From positions 35,063,733 through 35,127,732 of the forward strand of contig NC_068571.1 of the NCBI RefSeq assembly GCF_025698545.1: a stretch of 64,000 nt of DNA, written 5' to 3'. Below the pieces are notes generated by a model. The model had not been told where the DNA came from. It ran no database searches and saw nothing but the letters and a program-made list of their open reading frames with translations. The stretch comes from Gossypium raimondii. Taxonomy: Eukaryota > Streptophyta > Magnoliopsida > Malvales > Malvaceae. Positions 24,104 to 36,069 of this stretch are shown here, piece by piece; the first letter of the stretch is position 1; every line of letters starts with the position of its first letter. Made by a program: the position numbers and the translations under genes.

Positions 24104-27100
24104 TATAACATCCCAAACCCGTCTTCATTGCCAGATTAAGGTTACGAAACATTACTGTACAATCGAGAACATTTAACATCATAATATTTAAGTAAATTAA
24201 ACATGTCGTAATCCATTCAACCACATGCATTCAATTCTTAAATCGAGCCATCGAGACCCTAAAAATAGCTTTGAGGCAATTCGAGACTAATTTGAAACAA
24301 AACAAAAAGTTTAGGAAAAAGTTACAAAAATTAGAAACAGGGGTCACACGGCTGTGTGGAATCACCCTAGGCCGTGTAACTTTCGAACAAGGGACACACG
24401 GCCGTGCCCCAGCCCATGTCCTTACCCGTGTTGTAACTCACTAAAATGTCCCACACGCCCGTGTGTCAGGCCAGGTGTTAAGCCATGTAACTCACTGACT
24501 TGAACCCTATGAAATCCTCAGATGACACATGGCTGTGTCGCCAGACCGTGTGCCTCACACGGCCGTGTGATAACATGTGCGCCAGGCTGTGTGAACCCAA
24601 AATTTACCTAAAATCAAGCCATTTCAAAACCATTTCCTACCTAACCATTCTTATCACTTGGGTACACTTTCATCGGGTTCAAATATCATCCAAACATACA
24701 TAAATATGCCATTTCAAACTACCTAATTTACCTAACTAATATGTCATTCAAAAGCACCACAATTGCACCCAGATGTCATTAACCTAAACATGTCAATATT
24801 GCCTTATTTCAAGCATGAAGACCTAATTCCATTATATGCCTAAAACACATCACAAATGACCATTTCCAAGCCAACATCAACAAACCATATGACCATGTAT
24901 ATCAAGTGTCTAAAAGTGATCAAAGGGACTTAACATAACAAGCATTACAAATCCATCAACCCTACATAATCATCAAGGTACAAACACACCGAATTACCAT
25001 TTACACATTCACTAAATACCACTTCAAACATCCTATACATGTTAATATTACCATTTCCAAACATAATAACCTAGTTCAAATATGAACTAAAACATGTTAC
25101 AAGTAACCATTTTCAAGCTATCATCAACATGCCAAGATAACCTTATAAATAAGCACTTTAAATTAACCAAAATCACATAAGTTGGTAAGATATCAAAGTG
25201 TACCAAACCAAAATAGCTTTCCAAAGCTTATACATGCCAAAATACCATTAACACATACACCATAATACCACTACAAATCACCCTAGACATGCCATTATAA
25301 ACCTTTCCAAATTACTTAAAGACTACTAAATTGTTTACTGGAACCGATCGAGCTTCCGAAAATCTATAAAACAAAGGAAAATAACTACGTAAGCAATGAA
25401 TGCTTAGTAAGCTTGTATAAACTTTAAACATAACTTACCATTTCATTTATACAATTCATAGAATAAACATAAGTTGTTACCGATGTCATAAGCTCAGTAT
25501 AAGCCTATACAACATCATCAACTCACAAGTTAGTATACTTTCCATAATACAAATGAATTCAACTATAAGATAAATAGTTTTCCATATGTAAACATAACAT
25601 TTAATTTATCAATATCTTCATGAGATCATGATTCATTTCCATTTGCATACATACCATTTCATTTCCTTTTCTTACCTGTTGAACCATCTAGAATTACATT
25701 GGATACTCAAGAAAGCTCACACGAAGTGTGCCTTTACCAATAATTGTAACATTTCCTTTACATCAATGCTCACACGAGCTGTGAAATGGGCTGGCTCACA
25801 CGATCTATAGGTCGAAATGTAAGCTACACAATACTACTCACACAAGCTGTGGAGAATTCGCAACAAATGCAGGACCTCAGCCATCGATAGGACATTCAAG
25901 ACCAGCACCTGAAACATGAAATCCCTAATGACATGTCATTTGTATCTTAAGAATTTTTAAGATTCAATCGAGACTTGTTATCTATTAAATCATCATATCA
26001 TTAATACATTTATAATCTAATTCATTTATATTACAACAACATAGTAAATAGTTAATTTAACTAACATTAAAACAGTCATTGTTCATACGAACTTGCCTGC
26101 ACTGAAACGATGTCCTAATGTGATCCAACGACTAATCTGTTATTTTGGTTTTCCTGCGATTAGTGCCCGTTTGAGTCGTTTCTTGATCTAGATAAATATT
26201 TTTATTCAATTAATCTAATTTCAACATTTAAAATAATTCATTTAGCTTATAACCCATAATAATGAAAATTTTACAAAATTATCCCTAATATTTTAACATT
26301 TATGCTATTTAGTCCCTAAACCTGAAACTTGTAATTTCACCATTTTTAACCATAAATCATGCTAGCCGATTTTCACCCAATCTTATAACAACCCATATTT
26401 ATCCACAATTTACACTATTTTCCTTGAATTTTACCATTTTCATAAATCGGTCCCTAAACTTGAAAATCATAAAAATTACTTAACAAAATACTTTTATTTA
26501 ACAACCAAGCTTAATAATCTATCATAAAATTTCAAGAACATCAAAAATTCATCCATGGTAAAATTCTAAACATAACAATTTAACAAATTGATCCCTAGGT
26601 TAGCTAGATTAAACTAATACGATAACAAAAACATTAAAATCATTAAAATGGGTGCAAAATGGACTTACATGCATAAATTGGGGTATGGTCAAACCTTTAC
26701 TCAAAAATGGCTTCCTCCATTTATTTGTTTCGATTTGTTTATCTCCTAAGAAAGAAGATGATAGCATGTTCTTTTATTTTTTATGTTTTAATTATTATTA
26801 AATTACAATTTTAACCTTACTTTCAACTTATTTCATATATAAATTGCATGTACATATATGTCCACTCAAAAGTATAGGGTAAAATTGCTATTCAAATCCT
26901 TTAATCATTACTTTTAGCTATTAAACACATATAACTAATAACAATTAAATTTTTGCATTCTATACGATTTAATCCTTTTTCTTTAATTAACTATCTAAAC
27001 ATTAACATTTCTTAACCAAATTTTAATACAACCTTAACAACACTTCTTAAATATTTACGACTCGATTTATAGACGAGGTCCCAATACCTCATTTTTTAAA

Positions 27101-27273
27101 ACCACTTGACCTTGATAATTCATTTAAATAACATAAATTATCAAATCAAAATTTATTATATTAATACTATATTTGACTCGTAAATATTAAATAGTAATAT
27201 TTACGGACTCACACGTCGAATTTATGGCCTCAAAACCACTAGTTTCGACACCACTGAAAAACGGATTGTCAGA
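24104..27273. mobile_element. Solo LTR of a gypsy-type family
   Basis: A 3170-bp insert begins TATAACATCCCAAACCCG (a decayed TGTAACACCCC) and ends GGATTGTCAGA, with a perfect AACTC duplication at 24099-24103 and 27274-27278. Its right end (GTTTCGACACCACTGAAAA) matches the right end of the solo LTR at 42072-45685 (GTTTCCGACACCACTGAAAA), so the two are related. No gag or pol is present. Confidence 0.8.
24340..24600. repeat. CACACGG/CCGTGTG dyad cluster
   Basis: Repeated ACACGGCCGTG-type dyads and degenerate ACACATGG/CCGTGTG half sites, with a local GC content far above the surroundings. The same motif cluster occurs in the chromovirus LTRs at 34495 and 46990, though those belong to a different LTR. 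Confidence 0.8.
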
Positions 27274-27278
27274 AACTC

Positions 27279-27640
27279 CATCTCTATCTTGCATAGACAT
27301 GCGTATATAACTCTAATTGGCATGCCAACAAATTCGTAAACTTTCTACCATGTTTACATGCGTGCATATTTAACAAGTGGGTATTTATACTCATTTCACA
27401 CTTATTTGTATGCTATAATATCCATATCATAACTGTATTTGACTTATGTCACATAGTTAAATTAATTTCCATATCTAGGATAAATTAATTTCCATATCTA
27501 GGATGAATTATAACACACTTGTAAATTTCAATTTGCATTCTCATATACACACTTATAGCTTATCATTTCATTTCCTTATTTCATCCAACTTATTAGAAAT
27601 TTACTTGAAGCATATAACCAAAGTTTTTGGTCTAGAAAGA
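27279..27640. other. Unassigned DNA right of the solo LTR
   Basis: A non-coding continuation of whatever sequence the solo LTR entered. A 23-bp unit (TAAATTAATTTCCATATC...) is duplicated in tandem at about 27457-27504. Confidence 0.35.
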
Positions 27641-28730
27641 TATGGTCAGGTTTGATTTCAAGGATATTTTGTTAGCCCAACCGAGTTCTTTGGCTCAAGT
27701 TTACACCAATACACCTATTCATAGGTTAAAAGAACAAATGGCTTAGATGGAAGTAGCGACACATGAGAAAATTACTCTAATGGAAGTAGAGGCAGCAGCA
27801 AGGGAAATGGATAGAGAAGATGCATTTCAGGAATGGTGAGAAGAAGATAGGACAAGATATGATGAACTTCTGCTATCACTTCAAGATCCCTCATCTTAGG
27901 TAATATGTTATATTAATGTATAAGTTTAGCATTAATATTGAATGTTGTTTGGTTATATAAATTTTAGTTCAATCTTGTTTACTTATTCAGGTTTCAAGGT
28001 CACGGAAAAGAGCAAACATTATGGACTATATATGTCTTGCGAGGCATTAAAAATGTTTGCCTTTGATCTAATTTACTACTGTTTTCTATAGTTCATTTTT
28101 CTTGGTAATTTGTTAAAATACTATTTTGCTACTATTCTAGTGGGAATATTTAAACTTTGGCATTTGAACTAGCACGTTTAAATTTGTACTTTAGCTAGCA
28201 TAACAATTAAACTTTGGCTTTTTTTTGTTGTTGTTGTTCAAGGTTGTTAATGGTTGAACTAAACTTGAGAATCTTGTTATTGGTTTTCTTGAAATTTAAG
28301 TTTGGAAATATAAATTATTTGCAAGTTAAGCTAAAAATAGAAAATGCAAAAAAAAATTGAAAATTTGAGGCCTTTGTTGTAAGAAACGCCAAAAACTTAT
28401 AATAATAAAACTTCAAAAAAAAAATCTGAAAATTTGCGGCGTTATTAAAAGACACGGCTAAAAGTATAACAATCAAATCAATGACATCTAGGTACCATAT
28501 TTAGCGACGCCATAACAAAATCGTCACAAAAACATATAGAATTTAGGGCTATTTGGTAAACAAACGCCGTTGAATTCCCTGTACTTTTGTGGCGTTTCTG
28601 TGCGAAGTTTAGCTATGATGTATGTTAATTTCTTTAACGGCATTTTTATAGACAAACATTGCTAAATATTTACGTGTACATTTTACCTACTTTTTAGTAG
28701 CGTTAGTAAGCGCCACTGTAAACTAGAAAC
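27640..28730 (+). mobile_element. CACTA (En/Spm)-like remnant
   Basis: About 27660-27899 translates, with two stops, as a charged coiled-coil-like tail (EVEAAAREMDREDAFQEW, then a stop, EEDRTRYDELLLSLQDP). It resembles the C-terminal end of plant Ptta/En/Spm transposase-associated proteins. Downstream, about 28340-28720 carries many scattered GCGGCG/ACGCC motifs in both orientations (for example TTTGCGGCG, ACGCCGTTG, GTGGCGTTT, AGCGCCACTG). Such subterminal motif clusters are typical of CACTA elements. No clean CACTA terminus was found. Confidence 0.45.
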
Positions 28731-28824
28731 AACATATATACAAATTCTAAAATTATGTATAAAAAAGCTAAACTTTTCACTTAAAATTTTAAACATATAA
28801 TTCAAAAACTAAATACAAAAATAA

Positions 28825-29354
28825 GAGTTAATTGCACTAGGCATTCTCAAATTATGATCCTCACTCTAAATTGGTCTCTAAACTTGAAGACGTTCTAATT
28901 ATATCCTAAATTATCGACGTTATATCGATCAATTCCTTTCCTTATTAAAAGTTAATTTAACCTTTAAATGATGTGCTAAATCTTATGTAGGTAATTTAAA
29001 ATAAAATTTTAAATAAATAGAACATCGTTGCATAACTTTTTAAAGTAAACTAAAAATAAAATAAAACTAAAAAATAGAGCAAATGACAAAGCTTCGGTAA
29101 AAGTTTTGAAAACCTCAAAATTAATGTTTTTAAAACATCTATTTTACAACATTCATTTTTCTTAACTTTTTTTATTTTAAATTATGTCATATAAGACCTA
29201 CCATGTTATTTAACAGAAAAATTACGATTTTAGTAATAAAAGGACCTAATTGATATAACCTCAAAAGCTTAAAGATATAATTAGAAAGATTTGAAGTTAA
29301 AAGACCAATTTAAAATTATGGTCATATTTTAATGATGTTTGGTGCAATTATCTC
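28825..29354. mobile_element. Mutator-type MITE with 9-bp target duplication
   Basis: A 530-bp non-coding element. Its ends are long inverted repeats (about 170 bases, diverged) starting GAGTTAATTGCAC on the left and GAGATAATTGCACC on the reversed right. It is flanked by a perfect 9-bp duplication CAAAAATAA (28816-28824 and 29355-29363). Long TIRs and a 9-bp duplication are diagnostic of the Mutator superfamily. Confidence 0.85.
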
Positions 29355-29363
29355 CAAAAATAA

Positions 29364-30136
29364 AAGTTAAGTTAATTCTTTCTAAAAAATTTAAAATTAA
29401 AAAAGGTTAATTGGACTTTATTATTTTAATTGATAAACTAGATATTTTTAATTAGAAAATTTAAAATGGAATTCAAAAAGTAAGAATAATTAAGCTTGAA
29501 TTTTTTATATACTTTTTAGAATTTATATATAATTTTAATTTTTTTATTTTAAAATCGATATTTTCATTTTTAAATATATTTTAGATTTTTCAGGAATTTA
29601 AATATATTTTTAAAAATCTAATTTTTGGTATATATTTAGATTTTTAAAAATTGTATACATACTTTTTTAATATTTTTAAATTTAAAATTGAAGGTAATAA
29701 AAGAGTAGACATTTCCATTAGCTAAATTTCACACCATTAATTTAGGTATCAGTAATAAAATCTAAAATTATACCACTTAATTAGAAATAGAAAGAAAAAT
29801 GTGGAATGACAATATTGTCAAGCAAGCCACGTGTACAAACAGTGAAACCTAGGATCCCTTAAACAACTAGTTATTTTATTTGGAAAAAAACAAATGAGAG
29901 CTGAAAACGAGACAATGAAATCCATTAAAATTTGTGGTGAAGCTTACAGACAAAACACTCTTCTTTCCCAACACAATATGTTTCTTCTTTGTTTCAATTT
30001 TATAAAATATCCACAACACCTACAATTACAATACCACCTCCTATTTGAATTTTCATGCATTAACATCCGTGCCAATCAAGCAAAGACTCAATCCACTACG
30101 CATTCCCAATATTATTTTTTCCTACTCTACTATTAA
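29364..30136. other. AT-rich distal upstream region of the SMR gene
   Basis: No gene is supported. A perfect palindromic G-box CACGTG lies at 29828-29833 (context GCCACGTGTAC), the core of many ABA- and light-response elements. It is about 1.2 kb from the SMR start codon, so its relevance is uncertain. An 80-residue frame at 29894-30136 has no recognisable domain. Confidence 0.4.
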
Positions 30137-30444
30137 GGTTGAAATTTGTTGTTAGTCTCTATACAATCTCTTTTTTCATTTAAAAAATCTTGATCAAATT
30201 ATTATTGTTGTTAGTAGTTTCCGTAAGAATTTTACAATTTAACATATTTATTTTTTGTCAATCATATACCACGTCATATATGGGCAGTCTAATTAATATA
30301 CCAAGTTGGCAAATTTTGACAAAATACTAATAATGTTAATGATTAGACTGAAATTTTAAATTATAAAAGTAGGACTTAATTTTTAAGTATAGAGACTAAT
30401 CTCAAATTTCATCAAAGTACATGAACTAAGAGCATATTTTAACC
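30137..30444. mobile_element. MITE related to the 58.8-kb element
   Basis: The right end, reversed, starts GGTTAAAATATGCTCTTAG and continues to GATTAGTCTCTATAC. The left end is GGTTGAAATTTG...GTTAGTCTCTATAC, which fits the same TIR with about 30 bases missing. The GGTTAAAATATG opening is shared with the MITE at 58756-59111. No target duplication was found. The element lies 554 bases upstream of the SMR start codon. Confidence 0.6.
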
Positions 30445-30997
30445 CAATATTTTCATTAATTTAAAAATGGCCACGGTTAGACCTTCCAAAAAAGTTTCCA
30501 TTAAAATTGGGGAATCTAAAATGTTTTTGAGGGTCAAAATTGAATAATAAATTTTGAGAGATCAAAACATAATTTTGTAATGTACTAATTTACGATTTCA
30601 TCATTTTGAAGGGCTTAAACATAATTTTCTTTATTTTGAGAATCCAAAGTGTAATTTCACCATAAATTAATTTTAATTTAATCACTTAATAGGACTTATA
30701 TGACAATTTTTCCATTTGCCCTTAACCCTTGATGACATTCATAAATTTGTTAAAATATTTCTCCGCCCTTTCTTGTGTCCCCTTGTTGCTAGATTTCTGA
30801 TTTCCTCCCTTCCTATTTCGTAACTTACTTTTGCTAATGCTTCTACTTTGGTTTTCTTTAATGTAAATCAATTCTTTGGTTTGATCTTTTTCCCTTCAAG
30901 CCTTGGGTTTTTATCCCCTGCTGAATATTCTTGGATTTGATTTGATGATGATATGATATTGGTTTTGTACTTTTAACCATTCATATAAACTCCGTCA

Positions 30998-31321
30998 ATG
31001 GCACCCACCACCAGCAAAGCCACAAGAAAAGCAAGCAGCACGAAGAAGAAGAAGAAGAAGCATGTAAAGGGCAAAATCAGTAATCAGAAGACAGCAGCAG
31101 CATTAATGGAGGATACTGAAGGAGGTGATGGTGATGATATAGTTACTGCCGAAACTCCATTCTCAACACCCAAAGCTCAAAGGTTTCGAATACCGGAGAT
31201 GGAGACAAGCCCACCAGCCCCAAAGAAGCAAAGACTTCTTCTCTCCGATTGCTCATTGCAAACAACTCCTATTGCTTTCTTTGCTCCTCCAGATTTAGAG
31301 CTTTTCTTCTTTGCACTCTGA
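30998..31321 (+). CDS. SIAMESE-related cyclin-dependent kinase inhibitor
   Basis: A single-exon 107-residue frame with the first ATG in context GTCAATGGC. The N-terminus is basic, with a lysine run at 16-21. The diagnostic part is central: TPFSTPKAQRFRIPE at 53-67 and TSPPAPKKQR at 70-79, matching the conserved TP-x-x-x-x-x-RIP and CPPAPRK-type motifs of plant SIM/SMR proteins. The acidic-aromatic end PPDLELFFFAL is also a family feature. SMR proteins act in the nucleus, bind CDK-cyclin complexes and hold back mitosis, promoting endoreduplication or a DNA-damage and stress arrest. Length is normal and no defect is seen. It is the only intact host gene in the TE-rich interior, and TEs lie within 0.6 kb on both sides. 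The exact SMR number cannot be assigned. Confidence 0.85.
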   Translation: MAPTTSKATRKASSTKKKKKKHVKGKISNQKTAAALMEDTEGGDGDDIVTAETPFSTPKAQRFRIPEMETSPPAPKKQRLLLSDCSLQTTPIAFFAPPDLELFFFAL

Positions 31322-31924
31322 GATATCCCTATCTCATACCATAGCTAGCTGCTACATATATTATATATACACATCATTTCCTAGTTTAAGATTGGGTGTT
31401 CTTTTTTTTTTTTTCTTCTAGTTTTAGTTTCATGTTTTAAATTTGATAGCATCGAACAAGAATTTCACAGCACTTAAAAGGCTAGAATACCATTAAACTT
31501 AAAAACTATTGTAAAAAAAAAAAAAAGGGTTTTGAAAAGTATATATATTTAAATAGGAGAGATTCATTTATATTTATGTAAATTAAAGTGGTTTTAAATT
31601 ATTCAATAATTTTTTATAAGATTAATATTTTATATAATTAATTATATGAAAAATTACGGAATGATTTAAAATCAATCATTTCAATTTACATCGATATAAG
31701 TAGATCCTTCCTTTTAAATATATAATGTTGTAAAGTAAAATATATGTTGGACTTTTTAATAACGATAGGAAAGTAATTTCAACCAAAGACACTTTTGCAA
31801 AAATCAAATGACTAGATTATCATTGAGGTTGAAAAATACTTTTGAAAATTTTGATAGTAATTATGTTACTATCAAAAATTGTTTTTGAAAAGATAAAACA
31901 TTTATTTATTTTGGTGAATAAGAA
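31322..31924. other. 3' flank of the SMR gene
   Basis: Likely 3' UTR and AT-rich spacer. Poly-T (31402-31415) and poly-A (31513-31526) runs are present. Partial inverted similarity (AAATTGAAATG-like and TAGGAGAGATTCATTTATAT against its reverse near 31700) suggests another decayed MITE at about 31545-31715, but this is not firm. Confidence 0.35.
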
Positions 31925-32335
31925 AAAAACAGATAAAATAAACACAATTGTCTAGAACTAAACAACGGGGTTTCTGCGAATAGCAGCGGACCTGCGCTTT
32001 TGTCAAAAGCCATCTTGACGATGCAATCCGCTTCTATGTCCTCTTCTCTAGGGATGTGCTCTATTTCCCATTAGCCTATTTCTAACAGAAGCTCTTGAAT
32101 ATGTCTGATAAGTGTTGAATAAGATGTTGTTGAGACTGTTTCTTGAATGGCTTGAAGAACCTCTATACTATATATTCGAATCAACACTTTGTTACATCCC
32201 CTATTCTGAAAAAGAATCAATTCGTCTAAAATACCCTAATGCTCGACATTAAATACTGAACAATGTCCCAACCGCCTATTATACCCAAGAATCCACTTCC
32301 CTATATGATCTCTAAGCATTCCTTCGACAATGGCA
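31925..32335 (-). pseudogene. LINE RNase H-like domain, 3' end of a non-LTR element
   Basis: The minus strand translates as the RVT_3 (RNase H-like) domain found at the end of plant LINE polyproteins: MLRDHIGKWILGYNRRLG, CSVFNVEH, a stop, GILDELILFQNRG, then HIPREEDIEADCIVKMAFD. At least two in-frame stops are present (in the GILD and WEIEHIP lines). The acidic residue expected in the TDS motif is changed to IYS. The fragment begins abruptly at 32335 where an LTR copy starts, so its upstream part was displaced. The zinc-binding fragment on the same strand at 55895-55697 may be that upstream part. Confidence 0.75.
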
Positions 32336-34287
32336 TGTCGAAAAAAAAACCGATTTGAAAATAGTTTTCTTGCATAGCGAAAAATTAAAATTTTGAAAAT
32401 CAACCCGATTTGTGATATTTATAACAATAGACCTTAACTGAATTTGTACCTGTGTTTTTGGCTTAGCAGGCGTTAGTTGTTCTCGGTTTTCAACCAAACA
32501 ATCATCTCTACTATTGTCATACCACGAACTACTTCGAGTGTGGCCTCAAACCAATTGAATCGAAATATAGAACTAGAAAAAGTTTTCTCTCCTTTTGGGG
32601 TGAAAACGAAAATTCTCTCTTCTTAATAGAAATCGGTAGAATTGTTATTCCGGAAAAAATATATATAATAACTGAGAATAAATTCTCTCTATTTTTTGGT
32701 AAAATAATAATCTCTCAAAGTTGTTTTCATAGTTCTACCGGTGCCATCTATTTATAGAAAGAGAAAGTCAAACCCTTATTGAGTTGTAGTGGTTTATTTC
32801 AAATAGAAAAACATCCTACTTAAAATAGGACTAGGGTGGACGACACACCCTAGTATTCCTACTAGGGTTTTCGTTCCCTTCATATCCATGAGGGTTTTTG
32901 GGCCTCTCTCACAACGGGTCTAATTATGATTATTTCTTAGGCTTTTTTGACCTAGTACTCTATAATGTGATCCAACCCGATTCAATTTTTTTATTTCCCA
33001 AAATAAACTTAAATATTTATATATAAAAAAATTATCATCCTTGTTTTACCCCCAACAACATTTTAACGATTTTACCCTTAGTAAAGTTTTAACGATTTTG
33101 CCCCTAGTAAAATTTTGAGAAAATATGTTCAATATTTCACAACATAACATGTTCACTATGACCGAATGGTTTATTTTCATTTTCGGGTTTCAAAACAGTC
33201 CAAAAACATAAACTCATTCTTCCGATCATTTTTTAAGTAATCTATATAGGATTACAAATTGATCATTTTTATTTTCATTTGTATTTCCATTTTTGGAAAC
33301 CTATATTTATTTCCAAATGATTTCATTTCTCCATTTTGGAGAAAATCATAATCATTCTTAAATATTTCTCATTTCTCTTTTTCTATTCATTTCGTTCATT
33401 TATATTCAAATACACAATTTATTTCTGGTTTCAACGAGTTAGTGGAGGGACCTATTGGAAAAATATAGTTGAGGCTCAAATGATTTATAATTAAGTTTCA
33501 AATTTTTGTCAATTAATTATAAACTCATTTAGTCACGAAGTCATTCCACTATAGTATCGTAAATGAGCTCTCCCCAACAACATACCATTATGAAAGCAAC
33601 TACTCAATGCTCGTCCAATGACTTTGTCATAAGTGTGTTATCCTCATAGGATATCATTGATCTCTTTGGGATAATATTCGTTCTCCCAATATGATCATAT
33701 TTTATCTCATGGTAATCATTACAACTTCCTTCATGAAAATTCAATCACTATCAAATAGTGATCAAGTCATCCATCACAAAAACAAACGACCCGTGGCCAC
33801 GTTTACTTTTCATCAACCTTGTAATGCCAATGAGAGGAGATCATTTAACCATGTTTTAGGCTATGAATTCCACAATTGTGAATGACGCTACATGCTACAG
33901 AAGGCATACACTCAACGCACCAGCTTCAATTCCTTATCTATTTAAACTCAGACTTTTACTTACACCAAAGTGTACGAGTCACGCATACGTAGTCCGCCAT
34001 CCACTCAGGAATTAAGTATGTCACAGTATGAACATCACAAGTGAATAAATCCATAAACGAATTTAGAATTTATTCTGTTTGGGTCTTGTTCGATGTATTA
34101 TCAGTCTAGTCAGTCACATTTATGTCTCTATCTTTTGGGAGTCATCCATTTTGATGTCCAAGACAATGTATCTCCCCAATTGGACATCATAAACAACATA
34201 TTAGTCTTTTAATCGGTTTGCTCATTTACAATTAAACTAAACACATGTTTAGGTCTGTCTACTAATACAAGTTGTCTTTCCGTACTA
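32336..34287 (-). mobile_element. Inverted, 5'-truncated LTR copy (family of 20509-22550)
   Basis: Left to right this is the reverse complement of the 20509-22550 LTR. It starts TGTCGAAAAAAAAAC, the decayed TGTTGGA end, and is collinear with it to about 34287, including the inverted TATAAATAG box (32749-32756) and the GACTTCGTGACTAAATGAG block. Similarity then stops abruptly and chromovirus LTR sequence begins. About the last 200 bases of the LTR (its 5' end) are missing. Confidence 0.75.
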
Positions 34288-34886
34288 TGATCTAGTGACT
34301 ATTCGTGTTCTCAGTAAGTTTTGTGTGTTATTTCGGGTTATGGGTTGATTCGTAAATTGATTGCTAATTAGTGAATGAGATACTAGTTCTTAGGTTTTGA
34401 AGGGCTCGGGATTGCTATAGCATCTAAAACGAACTAGGTGTGTACCCTAAACATAAAAAATTAATGTTTGATGAAAGTTGAAAAAGAGCACTATTGACAC
34501 CACACGGACGTGTGCCCAGCCATGTGTCTGACGAAGGTGTGGCCATACGCAAGTCACGGCCGTGTAATGGTGTGAGTATGGCCGTGTAGGCCACACGTAC
34601 TAGGCCATTAAGTGTGTGAGCCACACGGGCGTGTGGGTTTTGGACCAGGCCATGTGAGCCACACGGGCAATGCCAACTTGGGCATATGGGCCACACGAGT
34701 ATGTGAGATTCTGAAAAACTATGGGTCTACTGTAGGGTTAGTAAGGGCTAACCAAACCCTAAATTATGTGATTTGATATTCTGATAGTCTGCTTTGAGTA
34801 GGACACCGTTATACATATCTGGCTATTCTGTTAAATACATATGTTATCTGTATGTGAGCATGTTAAGCACGATTTTTTATATCTGT

Positions 34887-34922
<36 letters not shown>

Positions 34923-35736
34923 TGGAGTGAGAATCGTATATATGAATAAAGTAATTTGTACAACGACCTTTCGCCTATATTCTGGCAGCTTGACTGCATA
35001 TTATTTGTTATGTGTCGTATCGACACTATATGGTGTGTAGGGTTGGGAGGGTGTTTTTAACCCCACATGGTGTGATGGGATGGTCGGAGTTGGTGTGCAG
35101 AGGATGGAGGTAGGATTCTCTATATCTATTCTGTATATCTAATTCTGTTATCTGTATATGTAAGGACTTAAGTCTGAAATTTGAATCTGACTGTATATGT
35201 GTGATTCCTGTATGTATAGCATATCTATTTTTGTTGGGTTACACACTGAGTTTTTGAAAAATCACATTCGTTAATATGTTTTGTTCAGGTCATCCACAGA
35301 CTTAGGAGGATCGGTGTAGCGAAGTCTCACGGTGACCACAAGTTTGAGAACTGACTAGAAATAATGGTTTTTATTTAATTAATGATTATTTTTGGGAGCT
35401 TTGTAATTAATGGACTCTCTAGACTGTTTGGTTTATTTTGGATTTGGATTTTTGATTTGATTATTTATTTGCGTTGGTTGGCTAAAAATATGGTTTTTAC
35501 TAAAACAAAGATTTTCTGAAAAAACGAACGAGATTTTAAAAAAAAAATATACGATTTCTAAGACTTTCGCTATAAATTATGTTTTGGCAAATGAATTGAT
35601 TAAATAACACTTTCAGTAATAGTTATAAAAGAATATGGGTTACAAAATTTTATCGAAATAACTCTGTTTTCAAAAGCCTTCTTTGTGACATCTCCAAATT
35701 CGGCCATAACGTCTAGGCCAAGTTTGAGGTGTTACA
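34288..35736 (+). repeat. 5' LTR of the chromovirus, 5'-truncated
   Basis: Aligns with 46793-48212 of the 3' LTR and extends past its truncated end to GAGGTGTTACA at 35736. About the first 740 bases present in the 3' LTR are missing here. It contains a CACACGG/CGTGTGG dyad cluster at about 34495-34705 and a (TA)n run near 34895-34920. Confidence 0.85.
34495..34705 (+). repeat. CACACGGGCGTGTGG dyad cluster in 5' LTR
   Basis: Repeated GCCACACGGGCGTGTGG-like dyads spaced roughly 40-50 bases, joined by GGCC(A/G)TGTGAGCC links. It corresponds to 46990-47270 in the 3' LTR. Confidence 0.8.
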
Positions 35737-35757
35737 TTTAGCGGTATTAGAGCTAGG
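35737..35757 (+). other. Primer-binding site of the chromovirus
   Basis: Right after the LTR the sequence reads TTTAGCGGTATTAGAGC, close to the (T)TGGTATCAGAGC site used for initiator tRNA-Met priming. It has two substitutions (TGG to CGG and ATC to ATT). Confidence 0.65.
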
Positions 35758-36069
35758 TTGCAAAACTCAAGTTGTGAATTTTGGGTTCCAAAATTGTATT
35801 TCAAAAAGAACTGGTTTTCAAATGATTTAGATCACTCTGAGTAAGTATATGGTACACCGAGTCTCCAGCGCTGATCTTGTAAGTATTTCTAAACTTAGAA
35901 TATTCTGAAAACACTGTAGTTAGCACCTTCTGAAACTATATTGAGTTAGTTAGTGACTAAAACCTCTAGAATACTCTTAAACTTCTGATAATTTAAGTAT
36001 AAAATATCCACTAATACATACTGAAACTTATGCATAAAATTTTATAATGTAGATCAATTCAAAATATAC

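Noticed and set aside
29894..30136. 80-residue ORF upstream of the SMR gene
   Set aside because: Low-complexity content, no domain and no gene structure; likely chance in AT-rich DNA.
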